Shown: positions 39,145-50,558 of the stretch, one piece after another
Position numbering within the stretch: position 1 is the first letter of the stretch
Layout: each line of letters starts with the position of its first letter
Origin: Rebecca billardiae RCC1528
Lineage: Eukaryota; Haptophyta
Assembly (NCBI GenBank): GCA_965240325.2
Contig: OZ251227.1
Span: 3,286,001 to 3,350,000 of the forward strand
DNA length: 64,000 bases
Reading direction: 5' to 3'
The notes under the pieces: model-generated
The model's input: only the letters and a program-made list of their open reading frames with translations
Database searches by the model: none
What the model was told of the DNA's origin: nothing
Made by a program: the position numbers and the translations under genes

Positions 39145-42100
39145 TGTAAGGGCCGCCGGCGGTGAGGGCACTGCCACTGAGGCGGCGCGGCCCGGCCGCC
39201 GGGCGGCCGCGGGCGCGGGACCGGGGACGGCCCCGCGTCCGCGACCGCTGCGCACGGCCGACGTCGCGCGAGACCGCGTCCGCGAGTCGGACGCGTGACC
39301 CGATAAAGTTCATGAATATGTATCATATAATATATAGTTATTATTATATATATAATCATGTAGCCTTAAGCCTAGCCCTAGACGTAGCTGGACTAGGTCA
39401 CTAGGTACCGTACGTACGGTCGTACCCGCTAAGACTTAGTTACTAGGGTGAAAATCCCATTTTCTGGCCTGTCCGGGCGGAAAACCCGGCTGCTCAGATC
39501 TGACCGGACCGGGATCCGGACAGCACAGTATCTAGGGACCAGACACTTTTACATCTTCGTTCTCTTCGGATTTGAGCTGTCTGGTACTCTCCTCCGGACT
39601 GCGCCGCCATCGTTACTCGGCGGGCACAGCCCGTCTGGGGTTAACCTCACAGGCCGGGGTGGAGCACCGGACTGGGCGTGGACGCCCACCTCGTGATCGA
39701 CCCGTCGCCGCGGGAGTGAGCGGTGCGCGTGGAGCCGGCGCGCTCGGGCCTGCGCGGCATGCCGAATGGCCGGTCCAGGAAGCACGACTTGCCCACACCA
39801 CCACGTAAGTGCTCCACCGCACTCACTCTGCCCGCACGCGGGGCGCGTGTGCACGATTGCCGTGTTTGCGGGGGCGTGCACGTCAGGGGCTGCGTGCGCC
39901 AGAAGTGCGGCGAGGGGGGGGCTCGGAGGGGCGTAGTCCGATGGTGCTTGTGGCATACCATCTGCCAAACATAGACCGCGCTTGCGCCGTCATGTCCCTG
40001 AGGTGCTCATGCGTGAGCACTGCAAGCTCTATCTCACACTGTCCCCGTGGTCGCCGCGTGTACGTGCGCAGGTCGTGTCGGCGGCGTGGGCAGCACGGTG
40101 CCCGCGGAGATCTCTCCCGAGGCTCCCTCTGACGTGCTCTTGCCAGTGGCCCAGCTTGTCAGGCGCGTGGAATGGCAGCTGCGGTTGCGCGCGCAGTCGC
40201 ACGACCTCATGCGGCTGCTGATCTGTCAGCGCTACTGCGGCTGATGGCCTGCATGGGCGCGCGTTGTTCTGCTGGTGGCACGCGATCGACGCCGGAGCGT
40301 CGATGCGCCAGCCCACGATGAGCTCCAGCCGAGACTTGAAAAGGTTGGCATCGACTGGCAGACGCTCTGGAGGGCGCCGTGCCGCGATGGGCGTACTCCA
40401 CACCACTGTAGGAGTGGGCGCGCACAGCTTCTACGCGACGATGAGCTGAGGCTGCCGCCGGCGAGTCCGCCGCCGGAATTGCGGCCGCTTGGCTTTCCAG
40501 CCGTGATGTCTGTGCCAGGCGGGTAGGCAGGTCTCTAGTCTGCATCGCCTCAAGCAGACGTACCATCTAACGCCTCAGCTGCTCGTCTGGCGGCGCCGCC
40601 GCCCGACTCCGTGTGCAGAGACAGAGTGCGCCGGGCCACCGCGGCGTTACCAGTGCGCGCCTGCCGCAGCCCTGAGTGCTGAGTGCCCTGGCCCGGGGCC
40701 CGGGGCCGGGTCGCGGCGGCGGTCTCTTAGGAGACGATATAGCGTCCGGTGTTGAAGGAGAGTTGTGTGCGCGCCATGTAGTAGTAGTCGGCTGCCAAGA
40801 CGACTGTCGTGTAGTGTGTAAGTCACTGTATTGTCTGTAAGCGCGGGACCGGCGCGCGAATCATCCGATCTGCTGATTATCACCGCGCGGCTGATCGGCT
40901 GATCCGCCGGCGTCGTCGGATAGTTTCGTCATCAGTTACCGTCAGTCTCAATGATATATGATGATTCAATTACAGCACGATCCGAAGCGGGCGCGGCGTC
41001 GGTTACCACTGGTCAGCCTCACGTTAAGCAGTCTCTGCTTATACTCACTGTAGTCCAGTCATTAAATAGTTAGTGTCCGCCGCGATCTGGCACTACGAGC
41101 CACGACGACCGTCTGAAAGAGCAGAGTCAGAGTAGTAGTACAGCCACGAAGGCTATCAGCATTGGCAGCATCAGCACCAGATCCTCCGCGCAGGCCTGGC
41201 ATCACTCACATCAGCTGTCAGCAACTGCGCAGCACTGCTTTAAGGTGGCGCTTCGCGCGGCCCGCACGGACGTGAGATGGCCCCGAGTCGCAGGGCGGCA
41301 GGCTGACGCGCGCGCCGCGTCGCCTACCGCGTACTCGTAGTTATTGTACTGATGTGCACTGGCCTCCACGTCGCCGCCACACTCAGTCTCACAGTAGGAC
41401 CGTCGTCGGCCCTGCTCGGTGCGGTGAGACAGGTGCTAGCCTGGCGTGTCGCCCGGCGCGCGGCCCCGGAGACCAGTACGGCCAGCCTTGCCGACCTGGC
41501 ACGGTGATGACGACTCGTTGCATAGCCGGGCAGCACGCTTCAGCACTCGACGCGAGCACGCTGAAGTCCTTGGCCGAAGTCGACCTAGGCTGGTCGTGAG
41601 TAGTGGCGTCTCGCGAGTGATGAGAGACGACGAATGCGTCACGCCTCCAAGACTGACGACCCGAACGTTCGACGAGGGGCGAGCCAGCTAACGGTGCTAA
41701 GCTTGCCCATGGCGATGGTGCCATCGCGCGAGAGAGCATGCCGCCGCTGATAGAGGGCTCGTTATCTGAGGCGCCGTGTGATGAATGAAAAATCACCGCA
41801 CAGGTCACGACCGCAGTCGGCTGCGGGCAAGTTCCAGCTGACACGGCCACGAGGGGATTGGCTGTCATGAAGCTGGTGGTTGGCACCGGGCGAAGACCAG
41901 TAACGTGCCTACTGCAGTCTTCTGGCTCCATCGCAGGGACTCGGGCCGAGCAGGTGTCCAGTGTTTGAGCAACACCACCGGGGCAGCCGCCGATCATGTT
42001 GCAGTGGGTGGAGCACAAGAGGGGTTGCGAGCGCGCGTGGCGCGTGAGGGCGAATGCACACGGACGAAATATCCGCTTAGTGAGCTCCGACTGGCCAACC

Positions 42101-42496
42101 GTATCTACCAGCCACTCGAAACACGCCGCGCGCCCGAAAACCCCGTGGTCCAGCCACCCGGTGCCCTTTCGGGGCAGGCACAGCCCAAACGGTTCATGTG
42201 CGTGCAGAACGGGCGTGGCGAGTGCACAACCAGCCGCGAGTGCTCACCTGCTCGCGCACCCTCCTCCATATGGTCCTGCCGAGTGCTCCGCTCAGCGACG
42301 CCCTCGAACGGGCTCACACGGCTCTGCCGCACGACCAGCCCAGAGGCGCACGCGACACGAGGGGAGGGCCTCCCCGGCTCTCCATCAGCCGCGGCTCCCG
42401 AAGTGCCCTCCCCTCCGCTCCCGGACTCTGTGAGGTCCAGCCCAGCCGCACTCGCGTGAAGCGAGTGCGATGGCGGAGAGTACCAGCCAGGGATTT
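39145..42496. other. Gene-poor accessory DNA
   Basis: No recognisable gene in 3.3 kb. It has an AT-rich patch at 39,300-39,430 and mixed composition elsewhere. Several 60-180-codon frames exist on both strands (for example reverse 40406-40029) but none shows a family signature. A small hairpin, GCACTCGCGTGAAGCGAGTGC, lies at about 42,449-42,469, just before the foldback element. Confidence 0.5.
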
Positions 42497-43388
42497 TCAG
42501 GCGAGTGAGGTGCCCCGGGCACCTCAAGCGCGCGTTCGCGCAAAAGTCCGCACCGCCGATTTTTCACAGTGGGCGGCAATTTCTGGCGCGCTATTTTCTG
42601 ATTTTCCGCCGTGCGTGGCGCCGCCGCGTCGCGCGCGCTCTCGACGCGCGCGAGCTGCGCGCGCGTGGCGGCGGGTTTGGCCGCGCGGCACTGGGACGGC
42701 TGGGTCCGCACGGCCGAGGAGGCCACTCTTGCCGCGGTGGTCGTGGCGCGGGGACGTCTCCGCCGCTCGCAAACCTCCCGCGAGCGCCTCGCGCCGCCTC
42801 GCGCCGCCTTCACGCCGTCTCCGCGCGCCAACTGCACGCTCTGGACGCCTCGGCGGCAGAGACGCGCGCGGCGCGGTTGTGTGCCGCGTAGACTGGGCCC
42901 ATGCGCGTCCGCTGCCGGTGCGCCCCGACCACGCGCGCGCGCATCCCAGACCTCTCGCCTCACGCGTCGCCGCCGAGCACGGCCGTGCACCGCAGTCCGC
43001 CGTGGTGCCGCCCGCGCGGCCGAGCGAGCAGGCGGCGCGTTGTGGAGCGTGTGACGCGCGAGGCGGGAAGGCTTCAGAGCGCCCGAGCCACCGCCGACCG
43101 GCGGCGCGCACGCGATTGGCTCGAGCCATGGGCGCCGACGGCGCGCGCGCGCGCTGAGCCAGCTGAAGACTTGTGCGCCATGGCACGGCAGCCGCCAATC
43201 GCGGCGCGCGGGCGTGCTGTGCGGCAGGCGCGCTCGGTGCGGGCGCTTCGGGGCGTGGCCTCACGAGAACGGAGCCCCTGGAAGCGCGACGCCTGTGAGC
43301 TCGCCCCGGCCCGTGTGAGTGTGCGCGCATCTGTCAGCAGCACGGGGTGGCCGTCATCATGAGCCATGGCCTGGTCACTGCCGCGCTG
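42497..43388 (+). repeat. Foldback left inverted arm
   Basis: The arm ends internally at GCCGCGCTG, where homology stops abruptly. Near its outer end is the 19-bp palindrome GAGGTGCCCCGGGCACCTC (42507-42525). Confidence 0.9.
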
Positions 43389-44657
43389 GGTGTCGACTGT
43401 CGACCAGGCACAAAGAACAAGCGAGCATGCGCACTTTTGAAGTTCTCGCATGCGTGGTGCGGCGCTGTGCGTGCACGATCATGCTGGTGCATGCGAGACC
43501 ATTCAGCAGGGCTGTGCGCGTTATTGATCTCCGTACCGGCAGAAGGCTGCCGGCATCCCGGTGTCCAACGCTGCACCTACGCTGACACCTTGAGACGCTC
43601 TTGTCAGCCAGAAACGCGCGCTTCGAGCGCCGCGTGCCCAGGTAGCACGACCCACTACTTCCTGGCTTACGTCAGACCATGTCGGATGACCTGAGCAGCA
43701 GTTGGCGTCATCGTGCGCGGGGGCGCGCGCAAGCCGGCTCTCACTCTGCCCAACGTGCGAGGGCGTAAGGCGGGGGCGTGTGCGCACGAATCGAGTGTCA
43801 GCAGCAGCGCTCGCTCGCGCTCACCGGCGAGAGACGTCTGCTCGCAAGTCGTCTGGGTCAGCAGGCTACCAGCCGTGATAGACGTTGCAGCAGATGGGTT
43901 GGAAGGCTCCACCGCACGCCGGGCACCAGGAGGGCGTGAGCGACCGCAACCGCAGCCGCGCCTGCGTCCGCGAGAGGGCTGAGCACCTGGACCTTGCGCG
44001 TCGCCCTGTCTGGGCGTTGGACCAGATGTCTGTACCCCGCCCTCAGCGTCGCGCGCGGGCTCTGAGCCTGCTGGCGTCTCAACGGCCTACTCATCCGCGC
44101 TGTTGTCGCCATCATCGAGGGAATCACGACCGTCGGCCAGATCGTCGAGCTCGAGCGTGGCAGCCCATCGGGCCACCGTCTTCCTCGTCACCCATACCGA
44201 CCATACCGGCCTCCCGCTCGCCACCCTGAGCTATGCGCCTTCGACAGAGCTCTCGCGCGCGCACGCCATCACAAAGGCTGGCACCCCACCACCCTTCAGG
44301 CCTGCCGGGAACTTGCTGGTGAGCAGTGGGTCTGCGCAGACGCGGCTGCTCCCCGACCGTGCGCCGTGAGTGAGAGAGCTGCCGTGGCGCGCCCGCCTCG
44401 GAGTGAGCAGGCCAGCAACACTGCAGCCATAGCTCTGTGCGCTTCTGACACTGGAGGGCTACGACTTCTGACCAGTAGAGTCGCTCTCTCTCTCTACGGA
44501 AGCACGTGGCTGGCATCGGACAGACGCTCAGATGAAACGCGTCAGGCAGCATGCAAGTGCTCGCATGCGTGCGCGCAAGCGCACGCGGGCCCAGGTAGCC
44601 CCAGAAGCCATACAACTACGCTTCATGCGGCGCTGTTGCCGTGTGTCGTGGCGCGCT
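43389..44657. other. Foldback central unique segment
   Basis: 1269 bp between the arms. It has reverse-strand frames at 44615-44124 (163 codons) and 44127-43858 (89 codons) without family signatures. No D-D-E transposase motif could be traced in any frame. Confidence 0.6.
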
Positions 44658-45549
44658 CAGCGCGGCAGTGACCAGGCCATGGCTCATGATGACGGCCACC
44701 CCGTGCTGCTGACAGATGCGCGCACACTCACACGGGCCGGGGCGAGCTCACAGGCGTCGCGCTTCCAGGGGCTCCGTTCTCGTGAGGCCACGCCCCGAAG
44801 CGCCCGCACCGAGCGCGCCTGCCGCACAGCACGCCCGCGCGCCGCGATTGGCGGCTGCCGTGCCATGGCGCACAAGTCTTCAGCTGGCTCAGCGCGCGCG
44901 CGCGCCGTCGGCGCCCATGGCTCGAGCCAATCGCGTGCGCGCCGCCGGTCGGCGGTGGCTCGGGCGCTCTGAAGCCTTCCCGCCTCGCGCGTCACACGCT
45001 CCACAACGCGCCGCCTGCTCGCTCGGCCGCGCGGGCGGCACCACGGCGGACTGCGGTGCACGGCCGTGCTCGGCGGCGACGCGTGAGGCGAGAGGTCTGG
45101 GATGCGCGCGCGCGTGGTCGGGGCGCACCGGCAGCGGACGCGCATGGGCCCAGTCTACGCGGCACACAACCGCGCCGCGCGCGTCTCTGCCGCCGAGGCG
45201 TCCAGAGCGTGCAGTTGGCGCGCGGAGACGGCGTGAAGGCGGCGCGAGGCGGCGCGAGGCGCTCGCGGGAGGTTTGCGAGCGGCGGAGACGTCCCCGCGC
45301 CACGACCACCGCGGCAAGAGTGGCCTCCTCGGCCGTGCGGACCCAGCCGTCCCAGTGCCGCGCGGCCAAACCCGCCGCCACGCGCGCGCAGCTCGCGCGC
45401 GTCGAGAGCGCGCGCGACGCGGCGGCGCCACGCACGGCGGAAAATCAGAAAATAGCGCGCCAGAAATTGCCGCCCACTGTGAAAAATCGGCGGTGCGGAC
45501 TTTTGCGCGAACGCGCGCTTGAGGTGCCCGGGGCACCTCACTCGCCTGA
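44658..45549 (-). repeat. Foldback right inverted arm
   Basis: Reverse complement of the left arm, of exactly the same length, carrying the terminal palindrome near 45,521-45,539. Confidence 0.9.
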
Positions 45550-45647
45550 ATTTGAGCATGGGGCGGCGCCCCATTTGCACAGTCAAAAGACCGCGGGTGT
45601 AAAAGCAACCGTTGTCGAGTTCGATGTAGCGGCTGGGCGAATTAGTA

Positions 45648-46088
45648 GTGAATAATAAAAAACAATTCACGAGACACTTGCGCCCACGGCCGCGATGGCG
45701 TTGGCGCCGTCCACCCACGACGGGAGTCGTGGACGGACATCGCTACACAGCCTACGCGACAGGCGTTGTCGTGATCGAGGTGCCCGTGCCCGTTGTCGAT
45801 AGCCAACGATTGGCACGACGACCTGGCACCACATCCGCGTCAAGCGCGGCGAGGCCGTGGTCCAGCGCGTGTGCGGCAAGCTGGCCGATGTGCCGGGACG
45901 GCGTCGGGTGGCGCAGGGGCTCCTGCCGATGCTACCTGGCGGCTGCTGCGGGGCCTGCTGCCGTGGTCGAACCTGAGGCAGAGGGTGAGTCAACCGCGGA
46001 GCAGCTCAACGCTTCCGAGATCGAGCTGCGCGCGGTCGGACCAGATGACGGCCCGCGGCCGTCCAAGCGCACACGCAAGGACGCCTGA
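45648..46088 (+). pseudogene. Possible 3' end of an unknown gene
   Basis: An open frame without an ATG ends EGESTAEQLNASEIELRAV, GPDDGPRPSKRTRKDA at 46088, which looks like a genuine charged C-terminus with a basic nuclear-type tail. An overlapping frame (about 45,820-45,930) reads HHIRVKRGEAVVQRVCGK, LADVPGRRRVAQGLLPML, also protein-like, so the sequence may contain a frameshift or an intron. It lies just beyond the foldback right end, whose insertion may have cut the gene. I do not recognise the family. Confidence 0.3.
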
Positions 46089-47152
46089 GCACACGCGTTC
46101 AGTCCGAGCAAAGCCTGGTCGGCGTACGAGCGCGAGCCAGCTCAGACACGGCACGAGCGCACGCGTGACGGCTCGTACGATGAGCTCGTCGGCTTGGTCA
46201 TCGGGCTGCTGTCGCTCGTCGCCTCGCTTGTCACGTCACACTCAGCTGAGCAGAGACATCACTCCCGCCGTTCAGCTGATCGACGAGGACGAGGCGGCCA
46301 AGGCGGCGGCGGCTCAAACGCCTGGAGGAGGAGCGCAGGAGGAGGATGAGCTCCCAGCGCTGAGCCTGTGGGGCCGCGCCGAGGCCAGGCACCGCGGCCA
46401 GCGGCTGCAGTCGCGGGTGGCTGCCGGACAGCAGCTCGGCGGCACACGCTCACTCTTACGTCGATCCTCTTGCTCGAGAGTCAAGGCGGCGGGCAAGGTG
46501 CAGGCCGCACGCGAGCTTGCTGAGCGTGCGCAGGCCGAGCCGCAGCTGAGCCCCGAGGGTGCTCGGGACGCCGCGTGCGCAAGCAGGCCGCCTCGCAGCA
46601 GATGCGGTGCTTTGCATAGTAACTACGCTGATACTACGACCCGAAAAAATTCCTTCGCACTGCGTGCGCTTTATTCCCTTTACTTTTTTATTCAGCATCC
46701 TTATTCGCGCGTATTAAATGCCGCTTTTCCGCCTCCCCAGTGCGGAAGTGCGCCAGAAAATGGGAATTCCACCCACTAGTTAGTAGTCGTCGTATATTCA
46801 TGAATGCAGTCATCGCTATACCGCCTATACGTAAATAACAGTTATTTATAACTACCGGGTGACCGTATCATATAATAGTCGCGTATCGCGTAGTCGTACG
46901 TAGTCGGAAAAAAAAAAGAACTGCGCGCGCGCATCACTAAAAATTGATGCGGTGATCCGTGACGATTGATGCTGGACGGCATACAACGATTTTTTAAAAA
47001 ATATCGTCATATTATATATCGCGATTCGTCCGCGACGACGACGACGACGCAATTTCATGCCGGCGTCGTCCACCAGCCCGCCGATCGAGTATTTTCGTCG
47101 CGCCCGCCGTCGCCCGCTTCGTCTCCCCGCTCGGAGTCCGGAGCCTTGCAGC
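46089..47152. other. Intergenic before the glycosyltransferase-like gene
   Basis: No gene supported. A Glu/Ala/Arg-rich frame lies at about 46,250-46,620 (LIDEDEAAKAAAAQTPGGG), coding status unclear. 46,650-47,000 is AT-richer, with a run of nine or ten A at about 46,908-46,917, and probably includes the promoter of the next gene. Confidence 0.45.
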
Positions 47153-48394
47153 ATGCGCGTCGCAGCGGCCGCCAGCCTGGGCGTGTGCTGGGTGCTCACG
47201 TCGTTCACGCTCGAGTGCCCGCCCGCGCCGGACTGGAGCCGGGCGATGCGCGTGCAGGCGCGCAAGACGCACCTCTCCTTCGCCAGGCAGCTCGCGTGGA
47301 ACGTCCTACGCTCGATGCGCGCGAACCCGGGCCTACCCGTGTGCGTACTCACGTCCATGAGCCGCTCCGCCGTGCGCGCGCTGCTCGCGGACGTGCCCGG
47401 CTTTGCGGAGCACGCCGAGCTCGTGGCGAGCCGGTTGCTTGTCGCGCAAGTGCCGTGCGCCGAGCCGCTGGAGCCACTGCCGCTGCCATCACCGCTCCCC
47501 GCCGAGCACCCGCGCGCGCCGCGCGCGCCCGCGCGGTGCGCGGAGCAGTGTGCGCTCGCGCACGCCTACCTGCCTGCGCTGCGCGCGGAGAGCGCCGCCA
47601 CCAAATCGTGGCGGACGGCTCTGGTCACGGCGGCAATCACGCGGCACTCGCGGCTGACGAGCGTCCGGGCGACCGCGCACGTGCCGTTCGAGACGACGCT
47701 CGTGCTCGACGCGGACATCGGGCTGTGCGCGCACGCGGCGGCGGCGCTCGCGGGCGCGGCGGAGGAGCTCGAGCGCCGGGGCAAGGCGGTGGGAGTCCGG
47801 TGGCTGGCTGGGCACAGCACGGGCTTCAAGGGCGTGTTCGCACGCTTTGAGCGGTGCGACGGCGCGTGCGCCGCCGCGGCGCCCGGCGGCAACGCGACGA
47901 GCACCGCCGCCGCGGTCCGGGCGTACATGCGGTGCGCAACCGGCTGCGCGGCCGACCTCGGCGAGGGCGTCCGGATCGGCTGTCCGGCCAACACGGGCGT
48001 GCTGGTCGTGCGCCGCTCGGCGCAGGCCGTGGCGCTTGCGGCGACGTGGTACCGCCGGTGGTACGCCCAGCTTGTCGGGCGCGCGCCGCCGCCCGGACTG
48101 CGAGCCGGGCAGTCGCTCTACTCAGGCGACCAGCTCACGTTTGGCAGCGCGCGGCTGCCCCGTGGGCAGTGGGCCGAGGCGTGCGCGCCGATCGCCAACG
48201 TGCCGCTCAACTTCCACCTGGGCCGGCCCGAGGTGGCCGTGGGGCAGAAGCAGCTGCGCGGGCCGCCGATCGCTGTGCACGACTGCAAGCAGCGAGGGAG
48301 GGATGGGAGCACGTGCGCGTCTTACGATGCTTGCTGTTCGCACCCGGCCGCCGGCCGCACGTGCGTGCAATCTGCTGCTGAGACTGCATCGTGA
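47153..48394 (+). CDS. Glycosyltransferase-like type II membrane protein (GT-A fold)
   Basis: The ATG at 47153 gives 413 residues starting with a signal-anchor-like segment (MRVAAAASLGVCWVLTSFTL); an in-frame ATG at 47057 would add 32 Arg/Pro-rich residues and is less likely. After LPVCVLTSMSRSAVRALL, a central block has SWRTALVTAAITRHSRL and the metal-binding D-x-D motif TTLVLDADIGLC (Asp 186 and 188). Further on are IGCPANTGVLVVRRSAQAV, WYRRWYAQLV, SGDQLTFGSA and VPLNFHLGRP, the pattern of nucleotide-sugar transferases that read a D-x-D strand and later an acidic D-Q loop. It has many Cys, consistent with a luminal Golgi enzyme. The donor and acceptor sugars are not predictable. It ends with a Cys-rich tail (CASYDACCSHPAAGRTC). 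Confidence 0.7.
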   Translation: MRVAAAASLGVCWVLTSFTLECPPAPDWSRAMRVQARKTHLSFARQLAWNVLRSMRANPGLPVCVLTSMSRSAVRALLADVPGFAEHAELVASRLLVAQVPCAEPLEPLPLPSPLPAEHPRAPRAPARCAEQCALAHAYLPALRAESAATKSWRTALVTAAITRHSRLTSVRATAHVPFETTLVLDADIGLCAHAAAALAGAAEELERRGKAVGVRWLAGHSTGFKGVFARFERCDGACAAAAPGGNATSTAAAVRAYMRCATGCAADLGEGVRIGCPANTGVLVVRRSAQAVALAATWYRRWYAQLVGRAPPPGLRAGQSLYSGDQLTFGSARLPRGQWAEACAPIANVPLNFHLGRPEVAVGQKQLRGPPIAVHDCKQRGRDGSTCASYDACCSHPAAGRTCVQSAAETAS

Positions 48395-48961
48395 CGTATA
48401 GTCCAGCTCCTGTCATGCTGCTCAGATACCAAGACACGGGCTAGACTGGCCGAGCCGCCGGGCGCCGGCGCCGGCGCGCCGCCGGACCGGAGGGCCGTCG
48501 ACCGCTGCCAGCCGGCCAGTCCTGGCAGCAGTGCCGACGAATAATATATATATATATATATTATATTTATTATAATGGCCGGACGATGAGTAGCCGGCCA
48601 TGCACGATCGACATATCACTACTCATCAGTCATCACGAGCGACATATACACGGTCGTCACTCTGAGTCTGAACGGTGTCCGGCCGGGGCCCGGCCGGATT
48701 GTCATCCCGGAATCTTAATCTAAGTCAGCAGTCAAAGACAAAATTGAATTGACGGCGGCCGCCCCGCGGCGTTCACTCTGTATGGCCCGTGATGGCACAG
48801 TACTCAGTAGTTCGGGCATCATCGGCTCATCCGCCGCTGCACTGGCAGAAACAGATTGCGTCAGCACGGCCCACCGCGAGTCGCTACCCCGGGCCCGCTC
48901 TCCCAATAGGCGACAGCCCGCGTTATTTGTTTTTAAGATTCTAAAAAATAACGTCACTACG
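48395..48961. other. Intergenic with TA microsatellite
   Basis: No gene. A TA dinucleotide tract lies at about 48,543-48,562. CCGGCCGGGGCCCGGCCGG at 48,679-48,697 is a GC palindrome. Confidence 0.5.
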
Positions 48962-50314
48962 ATGGCGGAGGCCATGCGCATCTGCACGTCCGCGTCGTGC
49001 ATGCAGCAAGGCGCGGAGTGCATCGTCGCCGCGATTGAGGACCTCGCGCCGGAGCGCTCGCGCGTCTCGCGCGGTACGTGCTTGTCGCGCTGCGGCGCTG
49101 GCCCGAACGTGCTGTGCACGCCGGCCGCGGCAGACGATCCGCTGCAGTCGCCATTCGTGCGCGCGGTGAGCAGCGTTCGCGATGCGGCGCGCCTCGTCGC
49201 GCGGCTGACTGGGCACGCGCCAGACGCGGCGCTCGTATGCGTGGTCGAGCTCAAGCACCTCGCCACGGCCTCGCCCGTCGTGCCCGCCCGGCGGCGCTTC
49301 GACCTGCTCGCGCGCGCCGCGCGTGAGTGCGCTTGCGGCAGCGTGGCCGACGACGTGTGCGCATGCGTGCACGCGCTGTGCGCAGACGCGGGCCTCGAGC
49401 TGGGCCTGGCGTGCGAGGCCCTCGCGTACTACGAGCGCGCGCTCTGCCTCCTCCCACCCGCCGCTGCCTCGCACGAAGGCCGCCGCTCGGAGCAGCCGCA
49501 GCCACGCGGCGCGTGCTCGGCGCGACAGGCAGCCACCGCCCGCCGCGTCCACACGCTGCGCGCGCGCGCCACTGTTGGCCGGGCGGACGCGCGGCGCGCG
49601 CTGGGCGACACGGCTGGGGCGGCGGCCGACTTTGCCTGTGCGCTTGAGCTGCACGCGGCCGGCCTCGAGGCGCTCGGCCGCGCGCTTCCGCTGCCGGAGC
49701 GCGAGCGGATCGCGCGCGCACTGCGCGAGCTCAGCAGCCACGCCGAGCGGCTGTCGCCACGCGCAGCTGCACACACCGAGCCGGAGGGGCGGGACGTGCG
49801 CGCGAATGCGGGCGTGGAGGGTGTGAGCGCCGTCACGCGTCGGTGTGGCGCGCCTGCGCCCGCTGCGCACACGCCCGGGCGCGCGTGCCAGGCGGAGCCG
49901 GCGCTCGCCGCCGGGCCGCCCGCGGACGGTGGTGTGCGCGCGCTCAACTCCGCGCGCGGCCCCATGGCCTCTGGAGGTGGTCATGCTCGCCGCACGACGG
50001 TGCAGGGCACGGGCGCTGCGGAGAGGATGGCGGCGCGCGTGGCGGCGCGTGCGCGCGCGCGGTTGGGAGCGTGCGTGGGGCGTGCCGCACATGCAGCGAT
50101 GAGGGCATGTGCGGTAGCCGCAAGGACCGCCATGGGCGCAGCCAACGCCAGCCTGAGAGCAACGGTGTCTGCATCGCGCACGGACAGCGCCGTGGGCACA
50201 GCGGTGCTCAGCGCGGCGGCCACGGGCGTCGTTGCTGCTGGTTCGGCGCTGCTTGCCGTGGCAATGCTGCTCCGACGAGCGAGATCACTGCAAGAGCCCC
50301 GCGCCAGCCGCTAG
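48962..50314 (+). CDS. 2Fe-2S thioredoxin-fold protein with TPR-like region and C-terminal membrane anchor
   Basis: The ATG at 48962 gives 450 residues; the frame extends upstream only from TTG. Residues 6-52 (RICTSASCMQQGAECIVAA ... RGTCLSRCGAGPNVLC) match thioredoxin-like [2Fe-2S] ferredoxins related to NuoE: the four ligand cysteines would be Cys8, Cys13, Cys40 and Cys44, with the 'C..C' spacing and the C-x3-C-G-x-G-P signature. Residues about 115-265 are Ala-rich helical and TPR-like (LGLACEALAYYERALCLLPP, ADARRALGDTAGAAADFACA). An Arg/Ala-rich linker leads to a hydrophobic C-terminal helix (SAAATGVVAAGSALLAVAML) followed by RRARSLQEPRASR, a tail-anchor arrangement, so the iron-sulfur domain probably faces the cytosol or stroma. 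Function is unknown; an electron-transfer or iron-sensing role is inference. Confidence 0.65.
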   Translation: MAEAMRICTSASCMQQGAECIVAAIEDLAPERSRVSRGTCLSRCGAGPNVLCTPAAADDPLQSPFVRAVSSVRDAARLVARLTGHAPDAALVCVVELKHLATASPVVPARRRFDLLARAARECACGSVADDVCACVHALCADAGLELGLACEALAYYERALCLLPPAAASHEGRRSEQPQPRGACSARQAATARRVHTLRARATVGRADARRALGDTAGAAADFACALELHAAGLEALGRALPLPERERIARALRELSSHAERLSPRAAAHTEPEGRDVRANAGVEGVSAVTRRCGAPAPAAHTPGRACQAEPALAAGPPADGGVRALNSARGPMASGGGHARRTTVQGTGAAERMAARVAARARARLGACVGRAAHAAMRACAVAARTAMGAANASLRATVSASRTDSAVGTAVLSAAATGVVAAGSALLAVAMLLRRARSLQEPRASR

Positions 50315-50494
50315 GCGGCGCGGTGTGATAATGTGACTATGCGTGCAGCCGTGCACTGACTCACTGTCACTGACGCAGCACGCATCGTCAATTCGCAAAT
50401 GACGAGTGGATCGGATGTACGTCGTCGTCACGGTCATATATATATTATTACGGCACATATCACATCACACGCCTGCCCGTTGCATACCACGTCG

Positions 50495-50558
<64 letters not shown>

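Larger units (their letters stand above)
42497..45549. mobile_element. Foldback-type element with 892-bp inverted arms
   Basis: Two arms of equal length, 42497-43388 and 44658-45549, are inverted copies with no difference seen over long stretches: the 268-codon frames read on opposite strands in the two arms are identical. They flank a unique 1269-bp centre. The ends read TCAGGCGAGTGAGGTGCCC and its complement. ATTT lies immediately outside both ends (42493-42496 and 45550-45553), a candidate 4-bp target-site duplication. No transposase is recognisable, so the element would be non-autonomous. An alternative is a recent inverted duplication or an assembly artefact. Confidence 0.85.

Noticed and set aside
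42524-43330. 268-codon frame in each foldback arm (also 44716-45522)
   Set aside because: It is present in both arms because they are inverted copies. The product is Arg/Ala/Pro-rich with no domain and several other frames are equally long, so it is a GC-driven open frame.
43858-44615. Transposase in the foldback centre
   Set aside because: Frames of 89 and 163 codons were read for D-D-E or other transposase motifs; none was found.
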